Shown here one piece after another: positions 49,201 through 57,697 of a DNA stretch of 64,000 bases (within the stretch, counting starts at the first letter, position 1; the number at the start of each line of letters is the position of its first letter). Under the pieces are notes generated by a model. It did not search any database. It saw nothing but the letters and a program-made list of their open reading frames with translations, and was not told the origin of the DNA. Both the position numbers and the translations under genes were made by a program. The DNA comes from Candidatus Krumholzibacteriota bacterium (GTDB lineage Bacteria > Krumholzibacteriota > Krumholzibacteriia > Krumholzibacteriales > Krumholzibacteriaceae): contig JAFGEZ010000010.1 in the NCBI GenBank assembly GCA_016931295.1, forward strand, positions 1-64,000, written 5' to 3'.

Positions 49201-49447
49201 TCCCGTACCAAACGTCGCCGTGTTCGGGAAGGAACGTCGTGTCGCTGAAGGCGGCGCGGAAAACGATGATCCGCAGCGTGTCCGGCGCGGCGAACCGGCC
49301 GGCGGCGAGTTCCCGGACGGCGCGCTCGCCGTAGAAGCCGCCGGGCGGTGTCCGGGGATGCCGCGGCAAAGCCGTCTCCCCGGCGGCCGGTCCGGAGGCG
49401 CAGAGAATGATGAACGCCGCGGCGATGGTGCGAAAGGTTCCGTTCAT
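46268..49447 (-). CDS. M6-family protease-like protein lacking the zinc motif
   Basis: The 1059-residue secreted protein has a signal peptide, an M6 (immune inhibitor A-type) region, about six FG-GAP/VCBS-like repeats (DLDGDGLEELV, DTDGDGSPEIY, DIDGDGADDMI, DVDGDGLPET, DVDGDGAAEIV) and a FlgD-like C-terminus ending RKFAVIR. M6 landmarks are intact: GIGSFGLMSYG, HEYFLVVNR, GIYVWHVDE. Where M6 enzymes have HExxH (near residue 235) the sequence reads YQVGL, so zinc binding is lost. I expect a non-catalytic binding or scaffold role. ATG 49447 is favoured over 49453 by the promoter position. Confidence 0.85.
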   Translation of the reverse strand: MNGTFRTIAAAFIILCASGPAAGETALPRHPRTPPGGFYGERAVRELAAGRFAAPDTLRIIVFRAAFSDTTFLPEHGDVWYGNELRHLREYFDGASRGRFALRCDLAPGITVLSRSEAYYGEDGAWDARMAELLMELVPAVDDAIDFARYDGVAVIHAGAGQETDFVGDSARQLWSGFIDPNEMAAILADTLGTPGIPTDDRRGADTVFVDNLMVWPEDASQDGYIYGAIGIYAYQVGLRLGMVPLFDTTPSSYPDSQGIGSFGLMSYGLYNAAGFVPAFPCAFHRYLMGWLDAVDVTTDARVRLGDCNSPGAADTSLIRIPVSAHEYFLVVNRLHDADLDGIFDFGDIGGLPGVPDNEDTLLGAEFDFFLTATTNPSETIDGIKRTSTGSGIYVWHVDERVILERLAAGGRPNDEPGRKGVDLEEADGIQDLDRPGGAYAFGSYFDSFRAGSAVAFGPATAPSSLANSGVPTGVLLDGIPAAAPAVTFDVRFVGALPRTDAAVEGLAGLLGPVPADLDGDGLEELVLLADTGYVHIVRAASSADWAASVETVHVPGALWAGSPVVADTDGDGSPEIYAVARGCRLLAFDADGSFHPIDDDATPGSFTLADSLVTAPVVFEADGDDNPEIGVVSSTRGDTLHVYIAGYDLPAAGDLEQVAPRVVRFSTGREFAAVLTDPARIRFTGQAAPDTLEGICFMASSRYNVLYAVVLGFEDEGVCIWQGEGIGPATPVPPLPAPAVADIDGDGADDMIWPRAQSGLLVYSPDGMQTRRYLVSVDGDLSSAALSDVDGDGLPETAFRDRGYFRLVSPSGSTLFGWPGAIPGEALSFEADTLPAPPVIADVDGDGAAEIVFSAAGDLYALETDGRSVAGWPLPGGGAGGSSPAVLLGNGDARYLFAAGDERTIASAGQTGIGPGASRTVLTRYELPLSEPGGKEWRCYRRDASGGSRLEPAAATDPAEGLVDERSFVVYPNPATGGTVTIRVDVHRPADVRLRILTVQGEPVLDEARRHSWAAGSRVPFEMTVSTDAMAGGIYICVLEVLSEEGSWRGARKFAVIR

Positions 49448-49456
49448 GGTCATGCG

Positions 49457-49485
49457 ATGATAATGAAGCGTGGCGCGGCCATCAA
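49457..49485 (-). promoter_or_regulatory. Promoter of the M6-like gene
   Basis: Minus strand -35 TTGATG (49480-49485, context GCTTGATG), a 17-bp spacer and -10 TATCAT (49457-49462). The start would fall near 49450, 3 nt from ATG 49447, so the message is nearly leaderless. Confidence 0.65.
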
Positions 49486-49504
49486 GCCATATTCGACCGA
49501 AGAC

Positions 49505-49570
49505 AAAAAGGTGGGGAGAATGAAGCTCTCATGCCGCCCCTGTTCGACAATCGCGCTCTTCATTCTCCCC
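49505..49570 (-). terminator. Likely terminator after the FN3 lipoprotein gene
   Basis: A perfect 13-bp inverted repeat (49513-49525 with 49558-49570) separated by 32 nt, then on the minus strand ACCTTTTTG. The loop is longer than usual. Confidence 0.6.
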
Positions 49571-49603
49571 TGTGGTCGACCTTCGGGGGTAACAATCCCT
49601 TTC

Positions 49604-50605
49604 TCAAGGTGCCAGCTTGTTGAAAGGTGCTCTGCTCCTGGAGGTCTCCTGTTGCGTCTCGTTACCCTCTCTCAACGATGGGGGAACCGTCGACCCGTGA
49701 AACTTCGTCTTGATCCTGACCCGGACGATCGGCGTCGGGACGGCGTCTCCGCCGTCGCGGACCCCGTCGCCGGGCCGCGGGGAAAGATCCCTGTTGTCGG
49801 CGTCGGTCTGGTATGCCCACCAGAATCCGGCCCGTGAATCGTCGATCTCGGCCACGAAGAGCTTGACGTAGTGGAAGCCGTCGGGCTCCCCGATCCTGAG
49901 GATGTAGACATGATCGCGAGTCACCTCGACACTGCCGGAGAGGTTCCAGCCCGCGTCGGGCGCGAAGTTGATCACGTCGAAGTCCCCGTAGCCGTAGTCC
50001 TGGATCATCGCATGCGGCATGTCCACCGTGAACAGGCGGACACCGCCCTCGACGGAGAACCTGATGTCGGCATCGCTCGTCGCGAAGTCTCCGCCCTGGG
50101 CCATGTTGCTCAGCGTCGAGAAATCGTAGCCGCTCGCGAGCGGCGTGGCGAGATGGTCCATGAGCGTCAGATAACCTTCCGGCCTCGGTGTGGCCGATAC
50201 GTCGTCGTAACTGAGCGGGCTCTCGAGGCCGGCCTCGTCGAACGCGCTGACGGCATACCAGTACTGCTCGCCGTTCTCGGTGTCCCAGTCGAAGCAGTAG
50301 TAGAATGAATCCGGATGCGCGTACACCGTGCCGATGTACAGGTACTCGCCGTACATCTCCTCTCCCTGCCAGATGTCGTAGCCATCGATGTCGTCCTCGA
50401 CAAAAGCGACCTCGTTGGCCGTCCAGCAGATCGTCACCAGTCCGTCGTAGTTGACGGCGTATACTCCTGTCGGAGCCGATGGGGGGCAATCCGTCGCTAC
50501 GGGAACCTCGACGACCTTCTCGTCCTCGCTGCAGGAAAGCGTCAGGAGGAAGACGATCAGCAGTGCCGTCATCAGCCAGCTCAGCGTATGTCTCTTCTCG
50601 GCCAT
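49604..50605 (-). CDS. Lipoprotein with FN3 domain
   Basis: The 333-residue lipoprotein (signal ending FLLTLSC) has a fibronectin type III domain at about residues 40-145 (PPSAPTGVYAVNYDGLVTI, GYDIWQG, YWYAVSAFDEAG). A second beta-rich domain follows (ADIRFSVEGGVRLFTVD, VEVTRDHVYILRI). ATG 50605 begins the signal peptide. No catalytic residues are recognised. The C-terminal about 40 residues are low in conservation-like pattern and may be an extension. Surface location inferred; function unknown. Confidence 0.75.
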   Translation of the reverse strand: MAEKRHTLSWLMTALLIVFLLTLSCSEDEKVVEVPVATDCPPSAPTGVYAVNYDGLVTICWTANEVAFVEDDIDGYDIWQGEEMYGEYLYIGTVYAHPDSFYYCFDWDTENGEQYWYAVSAFDEAGLESPLSYDDVSATPRPEGYLTLMDHLATPLASGYDFSTLSNMAQGGDFATSDADIRFSVEGGVRLFTVDMPHAMIQDYGYGDFDVINFAPDAGWNLSGSVEVTRDHVYILRIGEPDGFHYVKLFVAEIDDSRAGFWWAYQTDADNRDLSPRPGDGVRDGGDAVPTPIVRVRIKTKFHGSTVPPSLREGNETQQETSRSRAPFNKLAP

Positions 50606-50894
50606 CACGCCGACAGGGAAACGCAACCGTCGTGCCAACGAACGGCGAATCGCCCGAACGCGGCTCCGGCCGAGTCGGGCGACAGGCTATCTCTCTTCAT
50701 CGAATATCGTTACGCCGCCCGGAATCGTGCTGTCCCGCGGCGGCGACACGGGTGCGGCCGGCGCGTGGAGACGCCGTCGTGTCATCCGGAGACAACAGTA
50801 TGTACTCGAAAGAGGACGCCTGGCCGGGGGGCGCCGAAACGGAACGGAGGACGCCAGCGGATCAACCCGCGGCGGTTCGATGCATGATGCGGGG
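50606..50894. other. Non-coding gap
   Basis: Between the FN3 lipoprotein start and the RNA candidate I see no convincing coding frame, repeat or promoter. It would be leader sequence for the lipoprotein if the upstream RNA reads through. Confidence 0.4.
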
Positions 50895-51000
50895 AGGGTA
50901 AAAAAGATATGTCAGGGGCAAGGACGCGAGCACCGGAGGGGATGTCCATACTCGCAATCCTAGGGATCTCGCCATTCCATAGGTCTCCTATACCCCTGAC
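50895..51000 (-). ncRNA. Candidate structured small RNA or leader
   Basis: The ends pair as a perfect 8-bp helix: GTCAGGGG (51000-50993 on the minus strand) with CCCCTGAC (50918-50911). Two internal hairpins fit inside: 50959-50983 (7 bp, one mismatch) and 50926-50955 (GCGAG/CTCGC plus GGA/TCC). Six T follow near 50905-50900. A promoter places the transcript start at about 51000, the first base of the helix. Inside is AGGAG then ATG with a six-codon frame (MEWRDP) ending TAG, whose start can be hidden in the hairpin ATAGG-AGA-CCTAT. It does not match SRP RNA, 6S or tRNA signatures. Confidence 0.5.
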
Positions 51001-51006
51001 CTTATG

Positions 51007-51036
51007 AGCGTACCCCAATCGCGAAACGTGCGTCAA
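51007..51036 (-). promoter_or_regulatory. Promoter of the small RNA candidate
   Basis: Minus strand -35 TTGACG (51031-51036), an 18-bp spacer and -10 TACGCT (51007-51012); predicted start about 51000. Confidence 0.55.
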
Positions 51037-51603
51037 GTAAATATTTCACTGTCATGGAGAGATTCTGTTCCGGGGATCCGGCGTCAACGCAGCTTTCCGG
51101 AGGGATGCCGCCGATCCTGTTCCCAAGAGACCCCACCTTTCCCCTTGTTCAAGCTCCAGGAGAGCTTACAGGAACATCGTCTTTGGCATCCACTCCGGAT
51201 CACCGCTTCCCATTCGCCAACCGATACCGTGCTTTCGTCATCGCAAGGAGCGTACCAGCGCGCCGTGCGGGCGGGCAGGCGAGCGACGCCGCAACTCATT
51301 CCATTTCAACGCGTTGAAATTGCCGTAAATCTGAAGGCGACGGCGGGTTGCTCCCGCGTCGGGGCGGGTATCAATTCGGTTTACACGCCGGACGGGACAG
51401 GCGCAACCCTCTCGCGAAAATACGGTTACAGGAACAAAACCCTTGCCTCCCATCGCGGTCGGCGTGCAGGATCCACCCGCCGGACCGCCGGGAGGCTGTC
51501 ATCGGGACGTCGCATCTTCGCTCTTTTCCGCGGGTTTTCTTCGGGAAGCCGGCAGACCTGCGGATCGGCGACGGCCAGCGGCAAAGCGGGTCGGGGGGAT
51601 CGC
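51037..51603. other. Non-coding gap with 18-bp palindrome
   Basis: No protein gene is convincing here. Composition is less GC-rich than coding DNA. A perfect palindrome lies at 51303-51320. No terminator with a T tract is seen after the 51604 gene. Confidence 0.45.
51303..51320. repeat. Perfect 18-bp palindrome
   Basis: The sequence ATTTCAACGCGTTGAAAT equals its own reverse complement. It lies in non-coding DNA between the RNA promoter and the TPR-sigma-54 activator gene. It could be an operator for a dimeric regulator. Confidence 0.6.
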
Positions 51604-54600
51604 TCAGGATTCGAGCCCGTAGAGACGGATCTTCTTGAGGAGCGTCGGGTAGCTGATGCCCAGGGACGCCGCCGACGCGCGCCGGTTCCACGAGTGCCGG
51701 TCGAGCGATTCGGCGATCATCCGCCGTTCGAGATCGCGGATGCAGTCGGCGAGGCAGGCGCCGGGAGCCACGCTGCGATCGTCGGCGTCGACGAGTTCCG
51801 CCGGGGTGACGATCGCGTTGTCGTCGCAGAGGATCACGGCCCGATTGACGATCTTCTCCAGTTCCCGGACGTTCCCGGGCCAGGCCATGCCGCGCAGCAG
51901 GGCGACCGCCTCGTCGGAGAAGCCGAGGACGGTCTTTTCCATCTCCTCGCAGTGCAGGCGGAGGTAATGGTCGGCGAGGAGCATGACGTCGTCGACGCGC
52001 TCGCGCAGCGGCGGGATCCTCAACGGGAAATCGTTGATGCGATAGAAGAAATCCTCGAGCATCCGTCCCTCGCGGCAGAGCGTCATGAGATCGGTCTTCG
52101 ATGCGAAGACGAGCCGGACGTCGACCTCGTGCATCTCGTTGCTCCCGACGGGGCGGACCTGCCGCGTGTCGAGGAACTGGAGCAGCTTGCCCTGGATGGG
52201 CAGCGAGGTCTTGCCGATCTCGTCGAGGAAGACCGTGCCGCCGTTCGCCTCGGCGAGCAACCCCTTCTTGTCGGCGATCGCGCCGGTGAAAGCGCCCTTC
52301 ACGTGGCCGAAGAGCTCGCTCTCGAGCACGCCCTCGGGAAGGGCGGCGCAGTTGACGTGGATGAACTTCCCGTCACTCCGACGGCTCAGGTTGTGGATCG
52401 TCCTGGCGACGAGCCCCTTCCCCGTACCGGTCTCCCCCGTCAAAAGGACCGTCGAGTCGGAAACGGCCACCCGCTCGGCGAGGCTGAGCATGCGGAACAT
52501 CTTCGCGTTCCGCGTGATGATGCACGACGGCGCCTCCGTGTCGGTCGGCAACTGCCTCGACGCGGGCGCGCCGCCGTCGAGCATCCCCCCCACGAGGAAA
52601 CCGATGAACCCGGCGTATGTCGAAACGATATCGAAGCTCGAACCGAGGCCGACCGGCTCCGGGCCGCTGCCGTCTGCCTGGAAGAAGAGGAGCCCGAAGG
52701 TTCTTCCGCCCCGCGCGAGCGGGTGGAAATAGACCGGCGCGTCGCCGCCGGGAAGCAGTGCCCGCGCGCCGTTCAGCCGGCGGTCGCGCGCCGCGTCGGT
52801 GACGAGCATGCTGTCTCCGGAGCCACTCTCGCGTGAGAGGAACCAGTTGGTCAGTTCGCGCGTCGTGTGCTCGTCGACGCCGCGGCACGCCAGCACCATC
52901 GCGTCGCTGCCGTTTCCGCCGCCCGAGATGGCGACGAAGCCGTGCCCGACCGTCAGCTTCCGCATGAGGTCGACGAGGAAGTAGTCGAGGTACGAGCGAA
53001 GGTGCGGATCGCCCGCGAAGAACCCGGCCATCTCCCGGGAAACGCGGAGGCCCGGGGAGGCCTCGGAGCCGCGCCCGGTCGTATCGCGCTCGATCTTCTT
53101 CCGCATCCGCCGCACGCGGCGGAGGAGATTGCGATCCTTGAGATCGTCGGCGAGGCGCTGCGCCTCGAAGAGATGCAGCAGGCCGTCATCGCGGTTCCGC
53201 AGCTCGTTCTCGATGCGGGCGAGCAGCAGGTGCGTTTCGGCGAGATCGCCGTATTCCTCGTTGCGCTCGAAGAAGGAGAGGGATTCGCCCGCGAGCATCC
53301 GTGCGCGACCGGCGGACTGCCGGTCGCCGTACCGGAGCATGTATTCGGCGAGCATCACCGCGGAGCGGTTCGCCTCGTACGGATTGTTCACCTCGAGGAA
53401 GATGCGGAAACTCGAGTTGATGTGTTCCTCGGCATCGTCGCGTTCCTTCAGCATGGCGTGGGCGAGGCCGATCGTCCGCTCGATGAACCCGATCTCGTGC
53501 AGTTCCCCGCAGGCCCTGGCGACCTTCAGCGCCTCGGCGCCCGATTCGATCGCCTGCCGGAACTTCTTCTCGAGCAAATCCACGTGGATGAGACGCCGCA
53601 GCACCTCCGCGACGATGTCGCCGTCGGGGTTCGACTTCCGCGCGCCCGTGCAGGCGGCCATGTAGTTCTCCCGGGCGCTTTCGAGATCGCCCCGCCCGAG
53701 CGAGAGATCGCCGAGGAACTCGTCGGCGAGGAGCAGCTCCCGGCCGTATCCGCGGCGTTCGGCGATGACGCGGGCCTCCATGAGGTGCTTCTCCGCCGCG
53801 GTGAAATTATTCTTCTTCGTCTCGGTGACGCCGAGCATCAGCGTCGACTTGGCGTACTTGAGATCGTCCCCTGTCCGCTCGGCCATCTGCCGCGCCTGCT
53901 TGAAAGCGCTTTCGGCCGCGGCGAAATCGCGCTTCTTCATGTGAACGATGCCGAGATTCAGCGTCACGCGCACCCGGTGGTGGGTCAGGCCGACCTCGTT
54001 GCAGATCTCGAGCGCCCGGTTGAGGAAGTGCAGCGCCCGTCCCCAGCGGCATGCGTTCTTGTGGAACAGCCCCAGGTTGTTGAGCACGAAGGATTCGCCC
54101 ACCGTGTCGCCGATCCGCCGGTACGAGGAGAGGGCGTCGAGGAAGAACTGCTCGGCCTCGCTCTGCTTGCCGCTCCGCGCGTAACAGTTTGCGATCAGCA
54201 GCTGGGCGTTGGCGACCTCCTTGTGCTCGTCGCTCGTGCGCAGGATCCGGTAGGCGGCGAGGGCCTCGCGCAGGGCCCGCTCGTTCCTGCCGCTGTCGTA
54301 GAGGATGATGCCGTGACGGCAGAGGATCGTGCCGCGCCCGATCTCGTCCTCCTCCTCGCAATGCGAGGAAGCGGTCCTGAGGAAGGCCATCGCCTCGCGG
54401 AGGAGCCCCTTCTTCCGGTAGCAATCGCTGATCTTGCGGTAGAGGCGGACGAGGTCCGCCTCGTTCGGCGTGGTCTGATGTATCTTCTGGAGGGTCTGTT
54501 CGTAGTACTCGAGGGCGACCGAGTAGTTCTCGGTCGACAGGTGCATGTCGCCGAGTTCCTCCTCGGAACCGGTCGATTTGTACTTCGGCCGTGGCCGGTT

Positions 54601-54645
54601 CTTCTCGTACTCGAATTCCCCGCTACCGTCCGGGCGGTGTGGCAT
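51604..54645 (-). CDS. Sigma-54 activator with N-terminal TPR array
   Basis: The 1013-residue regulator has about ten TPR-like repeats (about 30-510), a GAF-like region (about 540-700), a sigma-54 AAA+ domain with Walker A GETGTGKG (about 736), GAFTGA (about 783) and Walker B GGTVFLDEIG, and a C-terminal Fis-type helix-turn-helix. The intact GAFTGA loop predicts contact with sigma-54. A large TPR sensor instead of a receiver is unusual and suggests control by protein partners. ATG 54645 has GGGGAG 6 nt upstream. It follows a small secreted-protein gene by 45 nt. Confidence 0.93.
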   Translation of the reverse strand: MPHRPDGSGEFEYEKNRPRPKYKSTGSEEELGDMHLSTENYSVALEYYEQTLQKIHQTTPNEADLVRLYRKISDCYRKKGLLREAMAFLRTASSHCEEEDEIGRGTILCRHGIILYDSGRNERALREALAAYRILRTSDEHKEVANAQLLIANCYARSGKQSEAEQFFLDALSSYRRIGDTVGESFVLNNLGLFHKNACRWGRALHFLNRALEICNEVGLTHHRVRVTLNLGIVHMKKRDFAAAESAFKQARQMAERTGDDLKYAKSTLMLGVTETKKNNFTAAEKHLMEARVIAERRGYGRELLLADEFLGDLSLGRGDLESARENYMAACTGARKSNPDGDIVAEVLRRLIHVDLLEKKFRQAIESGAEALKVARACGELHEIGFIERTIGLAHAMLKERDDAEEHINSSFRIFLEVNNPYEANRSAVMLAEYMLRYGDRQSAGRARMLAGESLSFFERNEEYGDLAETHLLLARIENELRNRDDGLLHLFEAQRLADDLKDRNLLRRVRRMRKKIERDTTGRGSEASPGLRVSREMAGFFAGDPHLRSYLDYFLVDLMRKLTVGHGFVAISGGGNGSDAMVLACRGVDEHTTRELTNWFLSRESGSGDSMLVTDAARDRRLNGARALLPGGDAPVYFHPLARGGRTFGLLFFQADGSGPEPVGLGSSFDIVSTYAGFIGFLVGGMLDGGAPASRQLPTDTEAPSCIITRNAKMFRMLSLAERVAVSDSTVLLTGETGTGKGLVARTIHNLSRRSDGKFIHVNCAALPEGVLESELFGHVKGAFTGAIADKKGLLAEANGGTVFLDEIGKTSLPIQGKLLQFLDTRQVRPVGSNEMHEVDVRLVFASKTDLMTLCREGRMLEDFFYRINDFPLRIPPLRERVDDVMLLADHYLRLHCEEMEKTVLGFSDEAVALLRGMAWPGNVRELEKIVNRAVILCDDNAIVTPAELVDADDRSVAPGACLADCIRDLERRMIAESLDRHSWNRRASAASLGISYPTLLKKIRLYGLES

Positions 54646-54690
54646 CGGTCACTCCCCGAATGGAACCGGCAACCGCGAGCGCGTGGCGGA

Positions 54691-55041
54691 TCAGCGCATC
54701 ATGGAGCCGGCGTGCGAACCAGGGCCGCCGGGGCGAATGAGTCCGGCGCCGAGTTTCGTGTCCTTCTTCGTGTCGGCCGACGGTCCGTCCGGATCCGGAA
54801 CGACCCTGCCGTTCGCGTAATCGTCGGCGTCCCCGCCCACCATGGCGTCATTCCCTCCGTCGTCGATCGGAACGATCTCCACGTGACCGTTGAAATGCAG
54901 GATCACGCGCACGACGTGGTGAGAGAAGAAGGCGGTGAGCCTCTCGATCCGGTTGTCGATGATCGTGGAGGCCGAGGAAACCGAAGGCAGGAAAACCGTC
55001 AGGATCGCGAGGACCGTGATGAGGTGTACAACCCTCTTCAT
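54691..55041 (-). CDS. Small secreted protein of unknown function
   Basis: The 116-residue protein has a signal peptide (VVHLITVLAILTVFLPSVSSA) and a short exported part with HHVVRVILHFNGHVEIVPIDD, then a Gly/Asp/Pro-rich disordered tail. No family is recognised. ATG 55041 is fixed by AAGGAG upstream and a strong promoter. It lies between two sigma-54 activator genes, 45 nt before the TPR one, so it may share its transcript and belong to the same signalling unit. Confidence 0.65.
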   Translation of the reverse strand: MKRVVHLITVLAILTVFLPSVSSASTIIDNRIERLTAFFSHHVVRVILHFNGHVEIVPIDDGGNDAMVGGDADDYANGRVVPDPDGPSADTKKDTKLGAGLIRPGGPGSHAGSMMR

Positions 55042-55112
55042 GATTCCTACTCCTTGGAAAGGAGCTCCATCGCTCCCATCAACCCGACAAACCCCGAACA
55101 CCCATCGATGGA

Positions 55113-55141
55113 AAAATAATAAGCCCGCCCCCCCGAGTCAA
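55113..55141 (-). promoter_or_regulatory. Promoter of the small secreted protein gene
   Basis: Minus strand -35 TTGACT (55136-55141), a 17-bp spacer that is almost all G, and -10 TATTTT (55113-55118). A 7-bp inverted repeat AACGGTT/AACCGTT (55141-55163) and about 80 bp of AT-rich DNA sit directly upstream, like an operator or UP element. Confidence 0.65.
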
Positions 55142-55245
55142 ACGGTTAGAAAAAAAAACCGTTGAAAAATCAGCGCTTAAGCAGTTTAGTTGAAAAAATA
55201 ACATATAAGTAAATCTCCCTATGAGACATCACGGAAAAATTTGGA

Positions 55246-56622
<1,377 letters not shown>

Positions 56623-56671
56623 GCAACTCCCTTGTGTTCCGGCGACGATCGGCCGCCCGCGGCTGGTCGTC

Positions 56672-57679
56672 TCATGCCTGCCCTCCCCGTCCGGCGACTC
56701 GCGCCCTCCCCGGACCGTCGACGCCGCCGAGAATCGCTCCCCAGCGCAGATCGCGGGCGGTGACGAGCGCGCCCGCCGCGCCTGCGGCGTCGAGAAGCGC
56801 CCTGAACAGGACGATCCCCGCCGGCAGCAGCGCGATCCGCCCCGGATCGAGTGGCAGCCGCCCGGCGAGCCCCGCGGCGTACCGCGCCGCGAGTCGCCGC
56901 GCGGCGAGATCGAGCGTCTCGCGGCCGACCCACGTCGGATCGCCGCGGCCCTCACCGCGAAGGAGGCGCGCGACGGCGGCGACGCTGACCGCCGTGCCGC
57001 CCGTCGCCAGCATGGTACCGCCGCGGCCGTGTTTCGACAAGGCGGAAAGGACGCCGCCCGGCGCGGCGGCGAGCCGTTGCCCGAACCGGCCGGCGAGATC
57101 GGCGCGGAGCCGCCTCGCCCGGGAGGGGCCACCCCTTCCGAGCAGCTCCCGCACGCGGTGGGTTCCCCACGGCAGCCCGAACCAGCCAGACGCCTCCCCC
57201 CCCGTTCCCCAGGAAAACTCGGTGCTCGTGCCGCCCGGGTCGACGAGCGCGGCGGAGAAGCCGTCGTTCAGGACGGAGGCGGCGCCGCGGAATCCGAGGG
57301 CGGCCTCCCGTTCCTGATCGACGACGAACAGCGGCAGCGGCTCGACGAGCAGGGCGAGACGCGCGGCCGCCTCGGGGCCGTTCGCCGCGGCGCGCAGCGC
57401 GTTCGTGGCCACGATGACCGGTCGTCCGCACCCGGCCGCCGCCGCGGCTTCGACAAGCCCGGCAAGGGCCTCGCCGGCGCGATCGACCATCTCGTCCGAC
57501 AGGCAACCCGAACAGACGAGATCGGCGCCCCAGCCGATGAAACGCCGCTCGTCGGCGATCACGGCCGGCGGATCGTCCACCGTGTCGAGGACGAGCAGCC
57601 TGGCGTAGCTGCTCCCGAGGTCCACGCAGCCGCGGACCGTCCTTTTTTCTTTTGCGGGAAGGGTGTCGTTGCCTATCAT
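56672..57679 (-). CDS. Ppx/GppA-like phosphatase (divergent)
   Basis: The 335-residue protein has the actin-like fold motifs of exopolyphosphatase and pppGpp phosphatase: GCVDLGSSYARLLVLD, VIVATNALRAAAN, a phosphate-2 loop and LATGGTAVSVAA. The usual DIGGGSTE is DPGGTSTE, so one loop glycine is replaced and the substrate is uncertain. It shares an operon with the response regulator. Its ATG lies only 18 bp from the divergent rlmN start. Confidence 0.82.
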   Translation of the reverse strand: MIGNDTLPAKEKRTVRGCVDLGSSYARLLVLDTVDDPPAVIADERRFIGWGADLVCSGCLSDEMVDRAGEALAGLVEAAAAAGCGRPVIVATNALRAAANGPEAAARLALLVEPLPLFVVDQEREAALGFRGAASVLNDGFSAALVDPGGTSTEFSWGTGGEASGWFGLPWGTHRVRELLGRGGPSRARRLRADLAGRFGQRLAAAPGGVLSALSKHGRGGTMLATGGTAVSVAAVARLLRGEGRGDPTWVGRETLDLAARRLAARYAAGLAGRLPLDPGRIALLPAGIVLFRALLDAAGAAGALVTARDLRWGAILGGVDGPGRARVAGRGGQA

Positions 57680-57697
57680 GATCTCCGGGAGGTCTCG

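Noticed and set aside
45668-49837. Open frame of 1389 codons on the plus strand
   Set aside because: It is antisense to the M6-like and PorV-like genes, has Arg/Asp/Val-rich non-protein composition, and arises because GC-rich codons lack stops on the opposite strand.
50895-51000. SRP (4.5S) RNA
   Set aside because: Size is similar, but the conserved GGAAGG/AGCAGCC apical loop is absent.
50782-51036. 84-codon minus-strand frame over the small RNA region
   Set aside because: It begins within the promoter, has no Shine-Dalgarno and no protein-like pattern.
51600-51625. tRNA-like GGATTCGAGCCC on the plus strand
   Set aside because: It falls in the last codons of the sigma-54 activator and no cloverleaf forms around it.
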